64,000 bases of DNA from Candidatus Moranbacteria bacterium UBA2282 (lineage in GTDB: Bacteria > Patescibacteriota > Minisyncoccia > Moranbacterales > UBA2206). Made by a program: the position numbers and the translations under genes. The stretch is taken from the NCBI GenBank assembly GCA_002345745.1, contig DDWQ01000011.1, positions 101,740 to 165,739 on the forward strand, given 5' to 3'. The notes below the pieces were generated by a model. It had not been told where the DNA came from and did no database searches. It saw only the letters and a program-made list of their open reading frames with translations. This document shows, piece by piece, positions 17,378 through 25,576 of the stretch. Positions within the stretch are counted from its first letter, which is position 1. Every line of letters begins with the position of its first letter.

Positions 17378-17788
17378 TTATTTAAAAACAAATTTTAATC
17401 TAAACCAAAAATTCCAGAAAAATGTAACAGCCATCGATATGAATTTTCCAATATATGGCAATAATTTGAAATGCTCAACACAAATAATGGTAATAAAAAT
17501 CTGCAATAAAACTCCAAAAATACTCCCAACAAAAATCATTATTATTTCCTTTCCAATTTTTTCTGATCCATTTTTAAAAACAATCTTCTTACTAAAATAC
17601 CAATTTAGAACTGTAGCTATCACAAAACTAATCACTATGGCAATAACATAATATATCTGTAAATAACTATTCAAAAATATGAAAGCTTCCATCTCAAATG
17701 CGACAAGAACAAGTGCGACAGCAAAATATCTCACCATCTTTTCATAAATAAAATTAAATTTATTCACATAATTATATAATATCTTCAT
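17378..17788 (-). CDS. GtrA-family membrane protein
   Basis: The 136-residue protein with four membrane helices contains VRYFAVALVLVAFEMEAF, ATVLNWYFSKKIVFKNG and a final TFFWNFWFRLKFVFK, all typical of GtrA. GtrA proteins are thought to flip undecaprenyl-phosphate-linked sugars for side-chain glycosylation. The ATG at 17788 is chosen; it overlaps the end of the upstream flippase-kinase gene by 17 bases, implying translational coupling. Upstream TTG starts would overlap further. Confidence 0.8.
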   Translation of the reverse strand: MKILYNYVNKFNFIYEKMVRYFAVALVLVAFEMEAFIFLNSYLQIYYVIAIVISFVIATVLNWYFSKKIVFKNGSEKIGKEIIMIFVGSIFGVLLQIFITIICVEHFKLLPYIGKFISMAVTFFWNFWFRLKFVFK

Positions 17789-19922
17789 GTATAAAATCAT
17801 CGTAAAATTCATTAAGTAACCTAATTGCAACGCTATAGAATGCTAAAAAAGTTTCTGGGTTTATCTTTGCTCGGTATGTTAACATTCTGAAATAATGGAT
17901 AGCTTCATGAAATTTTATCAACTTTAACCTATCATGTGTTAAATTTTCAGATAGTATTTTTTCTAAATGCAGGAATAACTCAGAATATTTTGAAGAAATA
18001 TTCTCTTCAAAATAAATCTCATTTCCATTGTATCGAACACTTTCCAACATGCATAAAAATTCATACCCAGAATGCAATGATTGATAGAGCTTTGCATAGT
18101 CAACTAATGGATCGGAGATATAATTTTCATTATTAGGATCCAATAATATAAACTTGCCCTCATTTACTATAATATTATCAACTGTCAAATCTCCATGCAA
18201 CGAGGTTTGATAATATCTTGAGATAGATTGCATTATCCTTTCATTGCTGGTTATTTTTTCCATTATTATAGAAAAATTATCATACTCCTTTCCATTTATA
18301 ATTATTTTTGGATAATCTATAATTTGAGGAAGTTGATGATTTAAAACCAAGCAATCATTAACTTTATCAAATATCTTTGTTTTTATATAATAATCTAGAT
18401 TTTTAACTGATTCAATAATTTCTCCACTAGAATATAGCTCCTTATTAACAAAAATTATAACGTCCTCTAATATTTTTTTGCTTACATCTATATTACTTGA
18501 GTGAATAAAATCAAAAAATGGAATATATTCTTTATTATATTCTATATCAATTGAATAAGATACTTCGTCTTTTTCACATCCAATTATATTGGGAATATTT
18601 TCCAAATGCTGCCGTTCCTTTATCCAATTATATTGATCTTCTAATTTAGCTGCGTGCTGTAAGAGAGTTATCTTTCGTACACACTCTCTCTCACCATTCC
18701 ACGCCAAGATAGTAACCGCATTCGACCCGCCCTTAAACGTTTTCAAAAGTCGTGTTTTATCCGATATTTCTTGCAAACTAATAATCCGTGCGATTTCTAG
18801 ATTTTTAAAATATGCATCTAAAAAATAGCTCATTTCATTCGAAATATCCTCATATCTAAATAACTTATTCATATATTTACCACTCGCATCCCCAGCTATC
18901 TCCTTCGCGCTAAAAAAATCAAATATTCCATATTGTCTAAGACCATTACCAAAAAGAAATAGTGCTCCAATTATGGATATCGGAATAACAAGAATCACCC
19001 ACGAAATCAGAGAGAAAGATAATATATTTTCTTTCTGAGATATTATATTGCTCACTATAATTGTCAAATAATAATGATATGTCCCAACATACGCTGGCCC
19101 AGATGGAATAGAGGCGCTAATGTATGAGGCAAGTGATATCAATAAATTCTTAGCAACATCTCCATTTTTAAATACTACCTTTGCCAATAACAGGAGGGAC
19201 TCCACATAAAATATCCACATCAATACAGACAAGGCTACATATTTTTTAATACTTACTTTTTGGTATATTGTATTTATTCCATAAATAACAGACCAGATAA
19301 TAAATCTTAACTTATCTTTTATTTTATTATTAAAAAGATTTGTTAATTTATAAAAGAATTTAAGAAGCATTTTGTTTTGAACATATAATTCAAATATTAC
19401 AATCAATATAACCAGAGAAATCGCAATCATAGCAATAATAAACGGAAGCAGGATGGATATAAAATTCAGAGCTACTTTAACATTTCCACCCACAAGAAGC
19501 GCAACGGCAACTCCAGCCAACACGATAATCACATCAATTGATCTTTCAAATAAAATCGTTATAAAAACGACTGTGCGGCTAATATTGAGCTTTTTTCCGA
19601 TTACATGCGCCCGCATAAGCTCTCCCATTCTAAAAGGTAATATGGAATTAAATAGAAAACCTATCCCTAGGGACTTAAATAAAAATAAACTATTTGTGTT
19701 TTTAATTGGATTAATTAATAATGATGACTTGTATGCTCTTAAATAATGACCGACCATTTGAAGCAACACGATTAAAATAAGCAGTAAAATACTAGGGTGA
19801 AAAAAATTTTCGTCCCGTAGATCAATATTAAATTGGCTAAAAAATCTAATTAGGTAAAATAGACTTACCACTGTGCCAATAAAAAAAATGCTCAATAATA
19901 GTTTTTTGCTTTTTAACATCAT
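17772..19922 (-). CDS. Flippase-like (UPF0104) domain fused to APH-type kinase domain
   Basis: A 716-residue protein from the ATG at 19922 (an upstream TTG is also in frame). Residues about 1-330 form eight membrane helices of the UPF0104/LPG-synthase type, with a typical PFRMGELMRAHVIGKKL segment and SIPSGPAYVGTYHYY. Residues about 370-716 look like an aminoglycoside-phosphotransferase/choline-kinase fold. The Brenner-like catalytic loop LHGDLTVDN lies near residue 575, followed by LLDPNNE where the metal-binding Asp is expected. A lipid-glycan flippase coupled to phosphorylation of its cargo is a reasonable inference. It lies in an operon-like run of glycan genes. Confidence 0.75.
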   Translation of the reverse strand: MMLKSKKLLLSIFFIGTVVSLFYLIRFFSQFNIDLRDENFFHPSILLLILIVLLQMVGHYLRAYKSSLLINPIKNTNSLFLFKSLGIGFLFNSILPFRMGELMRAHVIGKKLNISRTVVFITILFERSIDVIIVLAGVAVALLVGGNVKVALNFISILLPFIIAMIAISLVILIVIFELYVQNKMLLKFFYKLTNLFNNKIKDKLRFIIWSVIYGINTIYQKVSIKKYVALSVLMWIFYVESLLLLAKVVFKNGDVAKNLLISLASYISASIPSGPAYVGTYHYYLTIIVSNIISQKENILSFSLISWVILVIPISIIGALFLFGNGLRQYGIFDFFSAKEIAGDASGKYMNKLFRYEDISNEMSYFLDAYFKNLEIARIISLQEISDKTRLLKTFKGGSNAVTILAWNGERECVRKITLLQHAAKLEDQYNWIKERQHLENIPNIIGCEKDEVSYSIDIEYNKEYIPFFDFIHSSNIDVSKKILEDVIIFVNKELYSSGEIIESVKNLDYYIKTKIFDKVNDCLVLNHQLPQIIDYPKIIINGKEYDNFSIIMEKITSNERIMQSISRYYQTSLHGDLTVDNIIVNEGKFILLDPNNENYISDPLVDYAKLYQSLHSGYEFLCMLESVRYNGNEIYFEENISSKYSELFLHLEKILSENLTHDRLKLIKFHEAIHYFRMLTYRAKINPETFLAFYSVAIRLLNEFYDDFIHEDII

Positions 19923-19953
19923 ATTTATACCATTCAACCTAAAAATTTTATAG

Positions 19954-21114
19954 TTATTTTTTAATTATTATTTCAAGAATTTTCTCTATATTTTCAACTT
20001 GTTTTTTTGGAGAATATTTTTCAAGACAATAATCATTTGCAGATAAAATCAAAGATTGATCTATCCCCTTTTCATATACAGTCTTAATGGTTGAATACCA
20101 ATCACCTTCCTCACATAAATATCCATTTTTTTCATTATTAATATTTTCTTTATATACAAAGGTAGGTATTGCACATGTTATCGTTCCAACCACAGCAGCT
20201 TCAAAAAATTTTAATTCTGACTTGCAATTGGTAAATTCATTGTCCACTAATGGTACAATATTAACATCAACTTCTGATATCTTTCTTTGTAATGTCAAAA
20301 AATCAACAAAGGGACGGTGAATTATTCTTTTTTTATTAGCTAAATCTTTCATATTATCAGGAAATTCCATATAGCCAGTTACTTCCAATGTAATATTAGG
20401 ACAATCCTCGAGCAATCTAATCATCTCACTTGAAATTTTTTTAAAATCATTTATATGGGAAGGTGTTCCACTAAAATATCCAACTCTAAAAAATTTCTTT
20501 TTCTGAATTCTCTCTTTACTTTTTTGTGAAAACAACCTAGCTGAAATTTTAATCTGCTCATTATTTAAAAAATTGTTTACAATAAAAACTGGTTTCTTAA
20601 ACGTATTTTCGATTTTATCACACAAAAATTTATTTGTACCTATAAAAAAATCACATTTCTTCCCCATAAGCCACAACCTAGAAACATAAGAAAACCAATA
20701 GGAATAATTTTCTGGATTGTTAAAATCAATATTTAACGTATTCATTATTAGTGGGATCTTTTCAACATCAAAAACTAAATCATCGGTATCAAATACTATT
20801 GGTTTTGTTGCTTTTTTAATCTTATTTATGAATTCATCTATCCGTATTGACCATCTCGTTCGCACAAAAATGAATATATCAACTTTTTCAATATATTCAC
20901 CTAATAACGGTAATTCATCTTCAAAGAAATACGAACCCACCCATTTGGAGCTATAGTCTAGGGATTGGCACATATTGTACACACGATATCTAAATGTACT
21001 TGAATCGGCTTTTTCATAAATATAAACAACTCTTTGTTTGATATTTTCTTTTTTTAATATCTCTAATCTTTCCCAAAAAGAAATATTCCAAGGCTCACTA
21101 TTAATCTTTTCCAT
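19954..21114 (-). CDS. GT4-like glycosyltransferase (paralogue of 36625)
   Basis: The 386-residue GT-B-type enzyme contains FDTDDLVFD after the fourth strand, RVGYFSGTPSHINDF at the domain junction and NCKSELKFFEAAVVGT, which supplies the nucleotide-sugar-binding glutamates. The gene at 36625 carries the same three landmarks (FETDDLVFD, RIGYFSGTMSHNRDF, ESKSELKFFEAGIMN), so the two are paralogues. Expected role: addition of a sugar to a lipid-linked glycan in the cytoplasm. Spaced 17-30 bases from its neighbours in a same-strand run. Confidence 0.78.
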   Translation of the reverse strand: MEKINSEPWNISFWERLEILKKENIKQRVVYIYEKADSSTFRYRVYNMCQSLDYSSKWVGSYFFEDELPLLGEYIEKVDIFIFVRTRWSIRIDEFINKIKKATKPIVFDTDDLVFDVEKIPLIMNTLNIDFNNPENYSYWFSYVSRLWLMGKKCDFFIGTNKFLCDKIENTFKKPVFIVNNFLNNEQIKISARLFSQKSKERIQKKKFFRVGYFSGTPSHINDFKKISSEMIRLLEDCPNITLEVTGYMEFPDNMKDLANKKRIIHRPFVDFLTLQRKISEVDVNIVPLVDNEFTNCKSELKFFEAAVVGTITCAIPTFVYKENINNEKNGYLCEEGDWYSTIKTVYEKGIDQSLILSANDYCLEKYSPKKQVENIEKILEIIIKK

Positions 21115-21140
21115 ATTATTTTTTTATAACAGCTTCTTAA

Positions 21141-22493
21141 CTATTTATTTTCATGCATAAATTCAAGAACTTTTTCAAAACTTTTTCCCCAATCTCTCTC
21201 TATATTATTTTTTTGAAAATTAACTTCCCTTTTCTGTTCGTCTTTTACCAACGCAACCGCCTTGACGAATCCATCCAAAATCGAAGGGGTGTCAAGATCT
21301 GAACATATAATGTTTTCAGAATAATATAAGGACTGCTTATTTAAAAATTTATTTGTTAAAACCACCCCGCCTGAGGCAGCGATGTCTAGCGGTGGATAGC
21401 TTGGATGAGGAGTGCTCATAAGACACAATCCCAAATCAACATTTTTTATAAATTCTGAATATTGCAACCATGTCATCTGTCCTAGAGATATCGATTTCAT
21501 CCCATTTGAAAATACAACGGAATCGATTTCGGATCCAGCAAAATAAATATCCCAATCATCCTTATTGATTATTCCAGCTGAAATAGCCTCTTCTAAAATT
21601 TTTATTCCAGTGTAAAACATGTTTCTGGGATTATTTGGTCTTGCGTAAAAAAATAATTTATATTTATTTTTTTTATCAATATTTTTAGTATTTCCTGATG
21701 AATATATATCTTCCGGAAAAGCTGGTTCAAAATAAATTCCATTCTCTGTCACATTGTTATGATTATTTTGCAAATAATAATCATAGAGAAGTTTGGAGTT
21801 TATAATATATTTAACATTTTTTTTCAATAAGGTAGTTGTACATAAAATCTGCTCGTCACCACTTGGATAAAAAAATGATTCTACCTCTTGGAGGATATAG
21901 AAAAAATCTTTTCTAAAATTAATTTCTTCCACGACTTTTGTTGTCCACCACGATGTTGATAGATAAATATCTTTATCCGATGTTTCAATGCCAGAATACC
22001 TGCCAGAATTATTCCTGTCATAATCAGAAAAATATTCTACCTCTTTTGGGATTGAGATATTCATTAATTTTAAAAAATCCTCAAAATCAATAGGATTGTT
22101 TTCTGTCTCTCGAGTGACTATTCGTAAAGAAAAATTGTATTTATTGGCAAATAAAGTAGCAAGAATCAATGATGTTGCTACGCCCCCAAATAAACTTTCC
22201 TTTTTAACGCTATCTGTGACAATATTTATTCGGTATTTTTCTCTTTCAACTTTTATATACTTTATGGGCTGAATATTTCTGAACCTTTCATTATATAAAT
22301 CACTTGCCATTACCTCCCTCTTAATTAACACATTCACATTTTTTGGGAATGAGACAATCTTTAATTGGAGGAAATCTAATGATTTATATAGAAAAGCCTT
22401 CAATCCGTATTTTTTCAACACCAAAATCGCTGCGCGAGGAACATCTTTCAGTCGTATAGATGGGTTTTTTATTTTATAATTATTGTTCTGCAT
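21141..22493 (-). CDS. WsaF-like glycosyltransferase (rhamnosyltransferase type)
   Basis: The 450-residue protein begins at the ATG at 22493 (upstream TTG also in frame). After a basic N-terminal region of about 80 residues come the GT-B domains: GGVATSLILATLFANKY, STSWWTTKVVEEI, FFYILQEVESFFYPSGD, YARPNNPRNMFYTGI and PHPSYPPLDIAASGGVVLTN. This set resembles WsaF, a rhamnosyltransferase of S-layer glycan synthesis. RmlABCD in the same window would supply dTDP-rhamnose. The donor assignment is by family resemblance only. Confidence 0.65.
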   Translation of the reverse strand: MQNNNYKIKNPSIRLKDVPRAAILVLKKYGLKAFLYKSLDFLQLKIVSFPKNVNVLIKREVMASDLYNERFRNIQPIKYIKVEREKYRINIVTDSVKKESLFGGVATSLILATLFANKYNFSLRIVTRETENNPIDFEDFLKLMNISIPKEVEYFSDYDRNNSGRYSGIETSDKDIYLSTSWWTTKVVEEINFRKDFFYILQEVESFFYPSGDEQILCTTTLLKKNVKYIINSKLLYDYYLQNNHNNVTENGIYFEPAFPEDIYSSGNTKNIDKKNKYKLFFYARPNNPRNMFYTGIKILEEAISAGIINKDDWDIYFAGSEIDSVVFSNGMKSISLGQMTWLQYSEFIKNVDLGLCLMSTPHPSYPPLDIAASGGVVLTNKFLNKQSLYYSENIICSDLDTPSILDGFVKAVALVKDEQKREVNFQKNNIERDWGKSFEKVLEFMHENK

Positions 22494-22514
22494 TTTTTTA
22501 TTATTATTCAATAT

Positions 22515-23570
22515 TTAACCAAAATAATTCTTAATCTGTTTATATTTTTTATATAAAAAATTTGGAATTTTCCAACGCAGAGAATTGACGACGGAGGACA
22601 ATTGTTTTTCTTTTTGAATAATTTCATCTTTTAGATGTTGTACTTTTTCTTCCCCAGCCTCTATTTCTCGCTCATTAGCTTGTGTTTTTTGCTTTTCATT
22701 CAATACCTCTTTAGTTTTTATTTCAATACTAATTTTATTTTCTATATTTATTTTATTCATCATATCCATCGCATTTTTTATCGTTTTCAAGAAAAGATTA
22801 TCATCAATCAAGCTTTTAGCTATTTCTAAATCCTTTAATTCATTGCTTTTCTTAATAAAATATATTTTTCTATAAGATGGGTCTTGATTATCAAAAGGAA
22901 AAACCTCTGTATTATAAAAATAATTAAATTTCTGGTGATTACTATGGAGTTCATCTGACATATTTTCTTCAATCAAAAATTCCATCCCTAATAATAATTG
23001 CCACAAAAACAATCTGTTATTTTGTAGCTTCTGAAATGATACTGCCTTTTCTTCTAACAAATTTTCAAATTCAATCATTTCTGGCAAACCATTTTCTATA
23101 TGCTCCTTGAGCCAAATATGATCCTCTCCATTATGTAGCATTTTATAATTTTCATTTGCATTTATTTCTGCTTGCGCAACCGCTGGAGAGTAGAAAGGTG
23201 CCACTAGGACAACTCCTAATTTTGCAACTCGCAAGTTTTCCTCTAAAAAATTTTTTCTTTTTTCTTTTGGTATATGTTCAAAAACATCAGTAGAAACAAC
23301 CCAGTCAAAACTTTCATCAACCAATGGCATATTGCAGCCATCCCCCTTGATAAAATTTTCGTCCTCAGAATCAAGAAACGGATCGAGATAAAAGACATCA
23401 TCCTCTGGAAAAAATTTTTTCATCCAGTTACCCCTACCACCCACATCAAGAATTTTTAATTTTTCATTACCTTTGCGATTTTTTTCTACAATATTCTGAA
23501 TAGGTGCAAATCGTCCATACAAATGGAAAACCATTTCTTTTTTAAATTGTTCTTCTGCTATTTTTTCCAT
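22515..23570 (-). CDS. SAM-dependent methyltransferase with C-terminal coiled coil
   Basis: The 351-residue protein has a class I methyltransferase fold at about 30-230: LDVGGRGNW (SAM loop), VFYLDPF, FIKGDGCNMPL, DWVVSTDVFEHIP and VVLVAPFYSP. Residues about 265-325 form a charged, Glu/Lys-rich coiled coil, ending in SLRWKIPNFLYKKYK, a tail common in O-antigen cluster enzymes. Its start overlaps the wzt stop by 13 bases. In ABC-dependent O-antigen systems a methyltransferase with a coiled-coil ruler (WbdD) caps chains for Wzt recognition; this gene could play that part. Confidence 0.75.
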   Translation of the reverse strand: MEKIAEEQFKKEMVFHLYGRFAPIQNIVEKNRKGNEKLKILDVGGRGNWMKKFFPEDDVFYLDPFLDSEDENFIKGDGCNMPLVDESFDWVVSTDVFEHIPKEKRKNFLEENLRVAKLGVVLVAPFYSPAVAQAEINANENYKMLHNGEDHIWLKEHIENGLPEMIEFENLLEEKAVSFQKLQNNRLFLWQLLLGMEFLIEENMSDELHSNHQKFNYFYNTEVFPFDNQDPSYRKIYFIKKSNELKDLEIAKSLIDDNLFLKTIKNAMDMMNKINIENKISIEIKTKEVLNEKQKTQANEREIEAGEEKVQHLKDEIIQKEKQLSSVVNSLRWKIPNFLYKKYKQIKNYFG

Positions 23571-24856
23571 AATGTTTCTATTTTTATTAATCCATTTTGG
23601 TTCTCTTCTTGAGAAATTATTTTAAATCCATAAAACCTATCCTTAAAATCAATTGGAGTTACACAATCCCAATTAAATAATGCTGCGGTAAATCTATAAC
23701 TACCCGTGAAAAATTTATTTTCAATAATTACAAAATCAAAAGAGCCAAGACCTTCGATATAATCTATTATAAATTTAGAAGTTTTTGTATTTGGACCGGA
23801 AATATGAATTCCGTCTTGTGTATAAATAGCAACACCGAAGACAGGTTTTTCTATTTTCTTTTTTGCATTGTAATATATCCGCGCTACAATATCATCCCCT
23901 GTCTCAAAAACATTCTTTGCTTTCCCGTCCTTATCCAAAAATTCAACCTTAGTTATTTCTATGACTTTACTTTTTCTTTCTTCGCTATCTTCTTTATTGA
24001 TATTTTTTTTACCATCTTCTTCCTTTTTTTGCTCATCATACATCCTCTTTTCCTCATCCGACATATTCTGATAGACATATTCATTGCCAACTTCTTCCGC
24101 TTTGCCAATTTTAACAATTTTTCCATTACGAAGCAACATTGCCCGATCGCAATATCTTTGCACTACGGCGATATCATGAGTGACAATTATTACTGTTCTC
24201 CCCATACCTCGATATCTATTAAATTCTTCCAGACATTTCGATTGAAAATTTGAATCTCCCACCGCCAAAACCTCATCCATAAGTAGTATATCACGATTAG
24301 CGTGAATGGACACCGAAAAAGCCAACCTCACCTGCATGCCGGAAGAATAGTTTTTCAATTTTTGGTCAATGAAGCGTTCCAGTTCAGAAAATTTCACAAT
24401 GGAATCGAATTTCTTGTCGATTTGCTTTTTGGTCATCCCCAGCACTGTGGCGTTCAAATAGACATTATCCCGTCCGGAAAGCTCGGGATTGAAACCGATG
24501 CCCAACTCCAAAAAGGGTGAAATCATGCCATCAATCTTTACCCCGTGAAATTCCGCCTTAGGCGGACGGGCTCCGCCCGATTTCACTGGGGTGCCTTTCT
24601 TGGGTTTATCCGCCTGATAAATCCCCGCCAAAACCTTCAACAGCGTCGATTTTCCGCTGCCATTCCGACCAATGATGCCAAAAAATTCGCCCTTTTTCAC
24701 CTCAAAAGAAACATCGTCTAATGCTTTGAATTCTTCGTAACCCCTCTTTTTACTAAAAACCGAAATAGCAGCTCCTCTTAGCGAGGAGATTTTTTCATGT
24801 GGTATTTTAAACGTCTTACTGACGTTTTTTACACTAATTGCGATGTCTTTATCCAT
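23558..24856 (-). CDS. wzt: ABC transporter ATPase with Wzt-type C-terminal domain
   Basis: The 432-residue protein carries Walker A GRNGSGKST, signature NYSSGMQVRLAF and Walker B ILLMDEVLAVGD. A charged linker (about 255-300) leads to a beta-rich C-terminal domain (about 300-432) of the Wzt_C kind, which binds the capped end of the exported polysaccharide. Between Walker A and ISPFLELG there is an extra peptide of about 22 residues (about 85-107, SGGARPPKAEF) encoded by a palindromic repeat. The matching permease is probably 34437-35213, 9.6 kb away on the same strand. Confidence 0.88.
   Translation of the reverse strand: MDKDIAISVKNVSKTFKIPHEKISSLRGAAISVFSKKRGYEEFKALDDVSFEVKKGEFFGIIGRNGSGKSTLLKVLAGIYQADKPKKGTPVKSGGARPPKAEFHGVKIDGMISPFLELGIGFNPELSGRDNVYLNATVLGMTKKQIDKKFDSIVKFSELERFIDQKLKNYSSGMQVRLAFSVSIHANRDILLMDEVLAVGDSNFQSKCLEEFNRYRGMGRTVIIVTHDIAVVQRYCDRAMLLRNGKIVKIGKAEEVGNEYVYQNMSDEEKRMYDEQKKEEDGKKNINKEDSEERKSKVIEITKVEFLDKDGKAKNVFETGDDIVARIYYNAKKKIEKPVFGVAIYTQDGIHISGPNTKTSKFIIDYIEGLGSFDFVIIENKFFTGSYRFTAALFNWDCVTPIDFKDRFYGFKIISQEENQNGLIKIETLWKK
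24540..24592. repeat. In-frame palindromic insertion in wzt
   Basis: Arms ACCCC-GTGAAAT (24540 side) and ATTTCAC-TGGGGT (24592 side) enclose two smaller GC-rich hairpins (TCCGCC-TTA-GGCGGA and GGCGGA/TCCGCC). The frame is kept, and about 22 residues are added compared with the usual Wzt spacing. Confidence 0.75.
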
Positions 24857-24907
24857 TGCTTAATAATACCTAATAAATGCCGAAAATACAATGATCCCTT
24901 ACTTAAA

Positions 24908-25057
24908 AACCAAGATACAAGATAGTTAGTGAAGAAACAAGGTACAAGATACAAACATCAAACAATATTCAATAATCAAATTTCAATATTCAAACTTTTT
25001 TGGTTATTGTCTTTTGGAATTTGTATCTTGTTTGGTACCTGTTTCTTGGTTATTGGT
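24908..25057. repeat. AAGATACAA-type repeat array, 3' side of S23 gene 1
   Basis: The left part has CAAGATACAAGATA and GGTACAAGATACAAAC; the right part has the complements TTTGTATCTTG and GGTACCTGTTTCTTGG. The segment folds on itself and also pairs with the array at 25441-25550 on the other side of the S23 gene. Confidence 0.8.
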
Positions 25058-25067
25058 AATTATTAGC

Positions 25068-25427
25068 CTATTTACCCTCTATTTTGTTTATGATGGTTGA
25101 TAATATATTTTTTATCTCGTTTGCTTCTCGCTTGATGTCTTGCATACAATCTTTTAGCTCTGGGTTTGCTTCTTCAATAAGGTCTAGCCAGTGAATTGTT
25201 TCCTTGGCTTCTTTTCTAGCAATCTTCATTCGCATTATCAAATCTTTTTTGCCTAAAGAATCATTTGCTTCTCGATAATTTGCTCCAACAGAACCAGCCG
25301 AGCCTACAGCTTGCCCTGTTAGGCGATTGTTTATTGAATTTTTTGGCAAAGAAATACACAATCTAACTACCCGTTTTCCGAATTCAGTAGTTCTTTCCTC
25401 TAAATCAAATTTGCGATTATTTTCCAT
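25068..25427 (-). CDS. Four-helix-bundle protein (S23/IVP family), copy 1
   Basis: The 119-residue all-helical protein has FGKRVVRLCISLPK, SAGSVGANYREAND and RKEAKETIHWLDLIEEA, the standard signature of the family first known from 23S rRNA intervening sequences. Function in this family is not established; related Avd proteins bind RNA and reverse transcriptase in diversity-generating retroelements, but no such element is present. The gene is enclosed by two arrays of AAGATACAA-type repeats in opposite orientation (24908-25057 and 25441-25550), which looks like a cassette. It lies at the wzt edge of the island between wzt and wzm. Confidence 0.85.
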   Translation of the reverse strand: MENNRKFDLEERTTEFGKRVVRLCISLPKNSINNRLTGQAVGSAGSVGANYREANDSLGKKDLIMRMKIARKEAKETIHWLDLIEEANPELKDCMQDIKREANEIKNILSTIINKIEGK

Positions 25428-25440
25428 AGATATTTTTTTA

Positions 25441-25550
25441 ATGTTTGTTTTTTGTATTTTGATGCTTGAAATTTGTTTGGTTATTGTATCTTGGTGTTTG
25501 TATCTTATTTTTGCGTTTGTATCTTGCTTAGCGTTTGTATCTTAAGCATT
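25441..25550. repeat. AAGATACAA-type repeat array, 5' side of S23 gene 1
   Basis: Four copies of TTGTATCTT(A/G) at about 25484, 25497, 25516 and 25535, spaced 13-19 bases apart, in inverted orientation to the left-hand units at 24908-24955. They lie directly upstream of the S23 gene. Confidence 0.85.
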
Positions 25551-25576
25551 ATTTGATATTTCTTAGATATTATAGC

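Noticed and set aside
16669..19922. Phage or defence island reading of the kinase and 2H genes
   Set aside because: Neighbours are all glycan genes in one orientation; no nuclease, toxin or phage gene is present.
25068..25427. Diversity-generating retroelement (S23 protein as Avd)
   Set aside because: No reverse transcriptase and no template/variable repeat pair is seen near either S23 gene.
25484..25545. CRISPR-like array of TTGTATCTT units
   Set aside because: Units are 9-10 bases with spacers of 4-9 bases, spacing is irregular and no cas gene is present; it fits the S23-flanking repeat.
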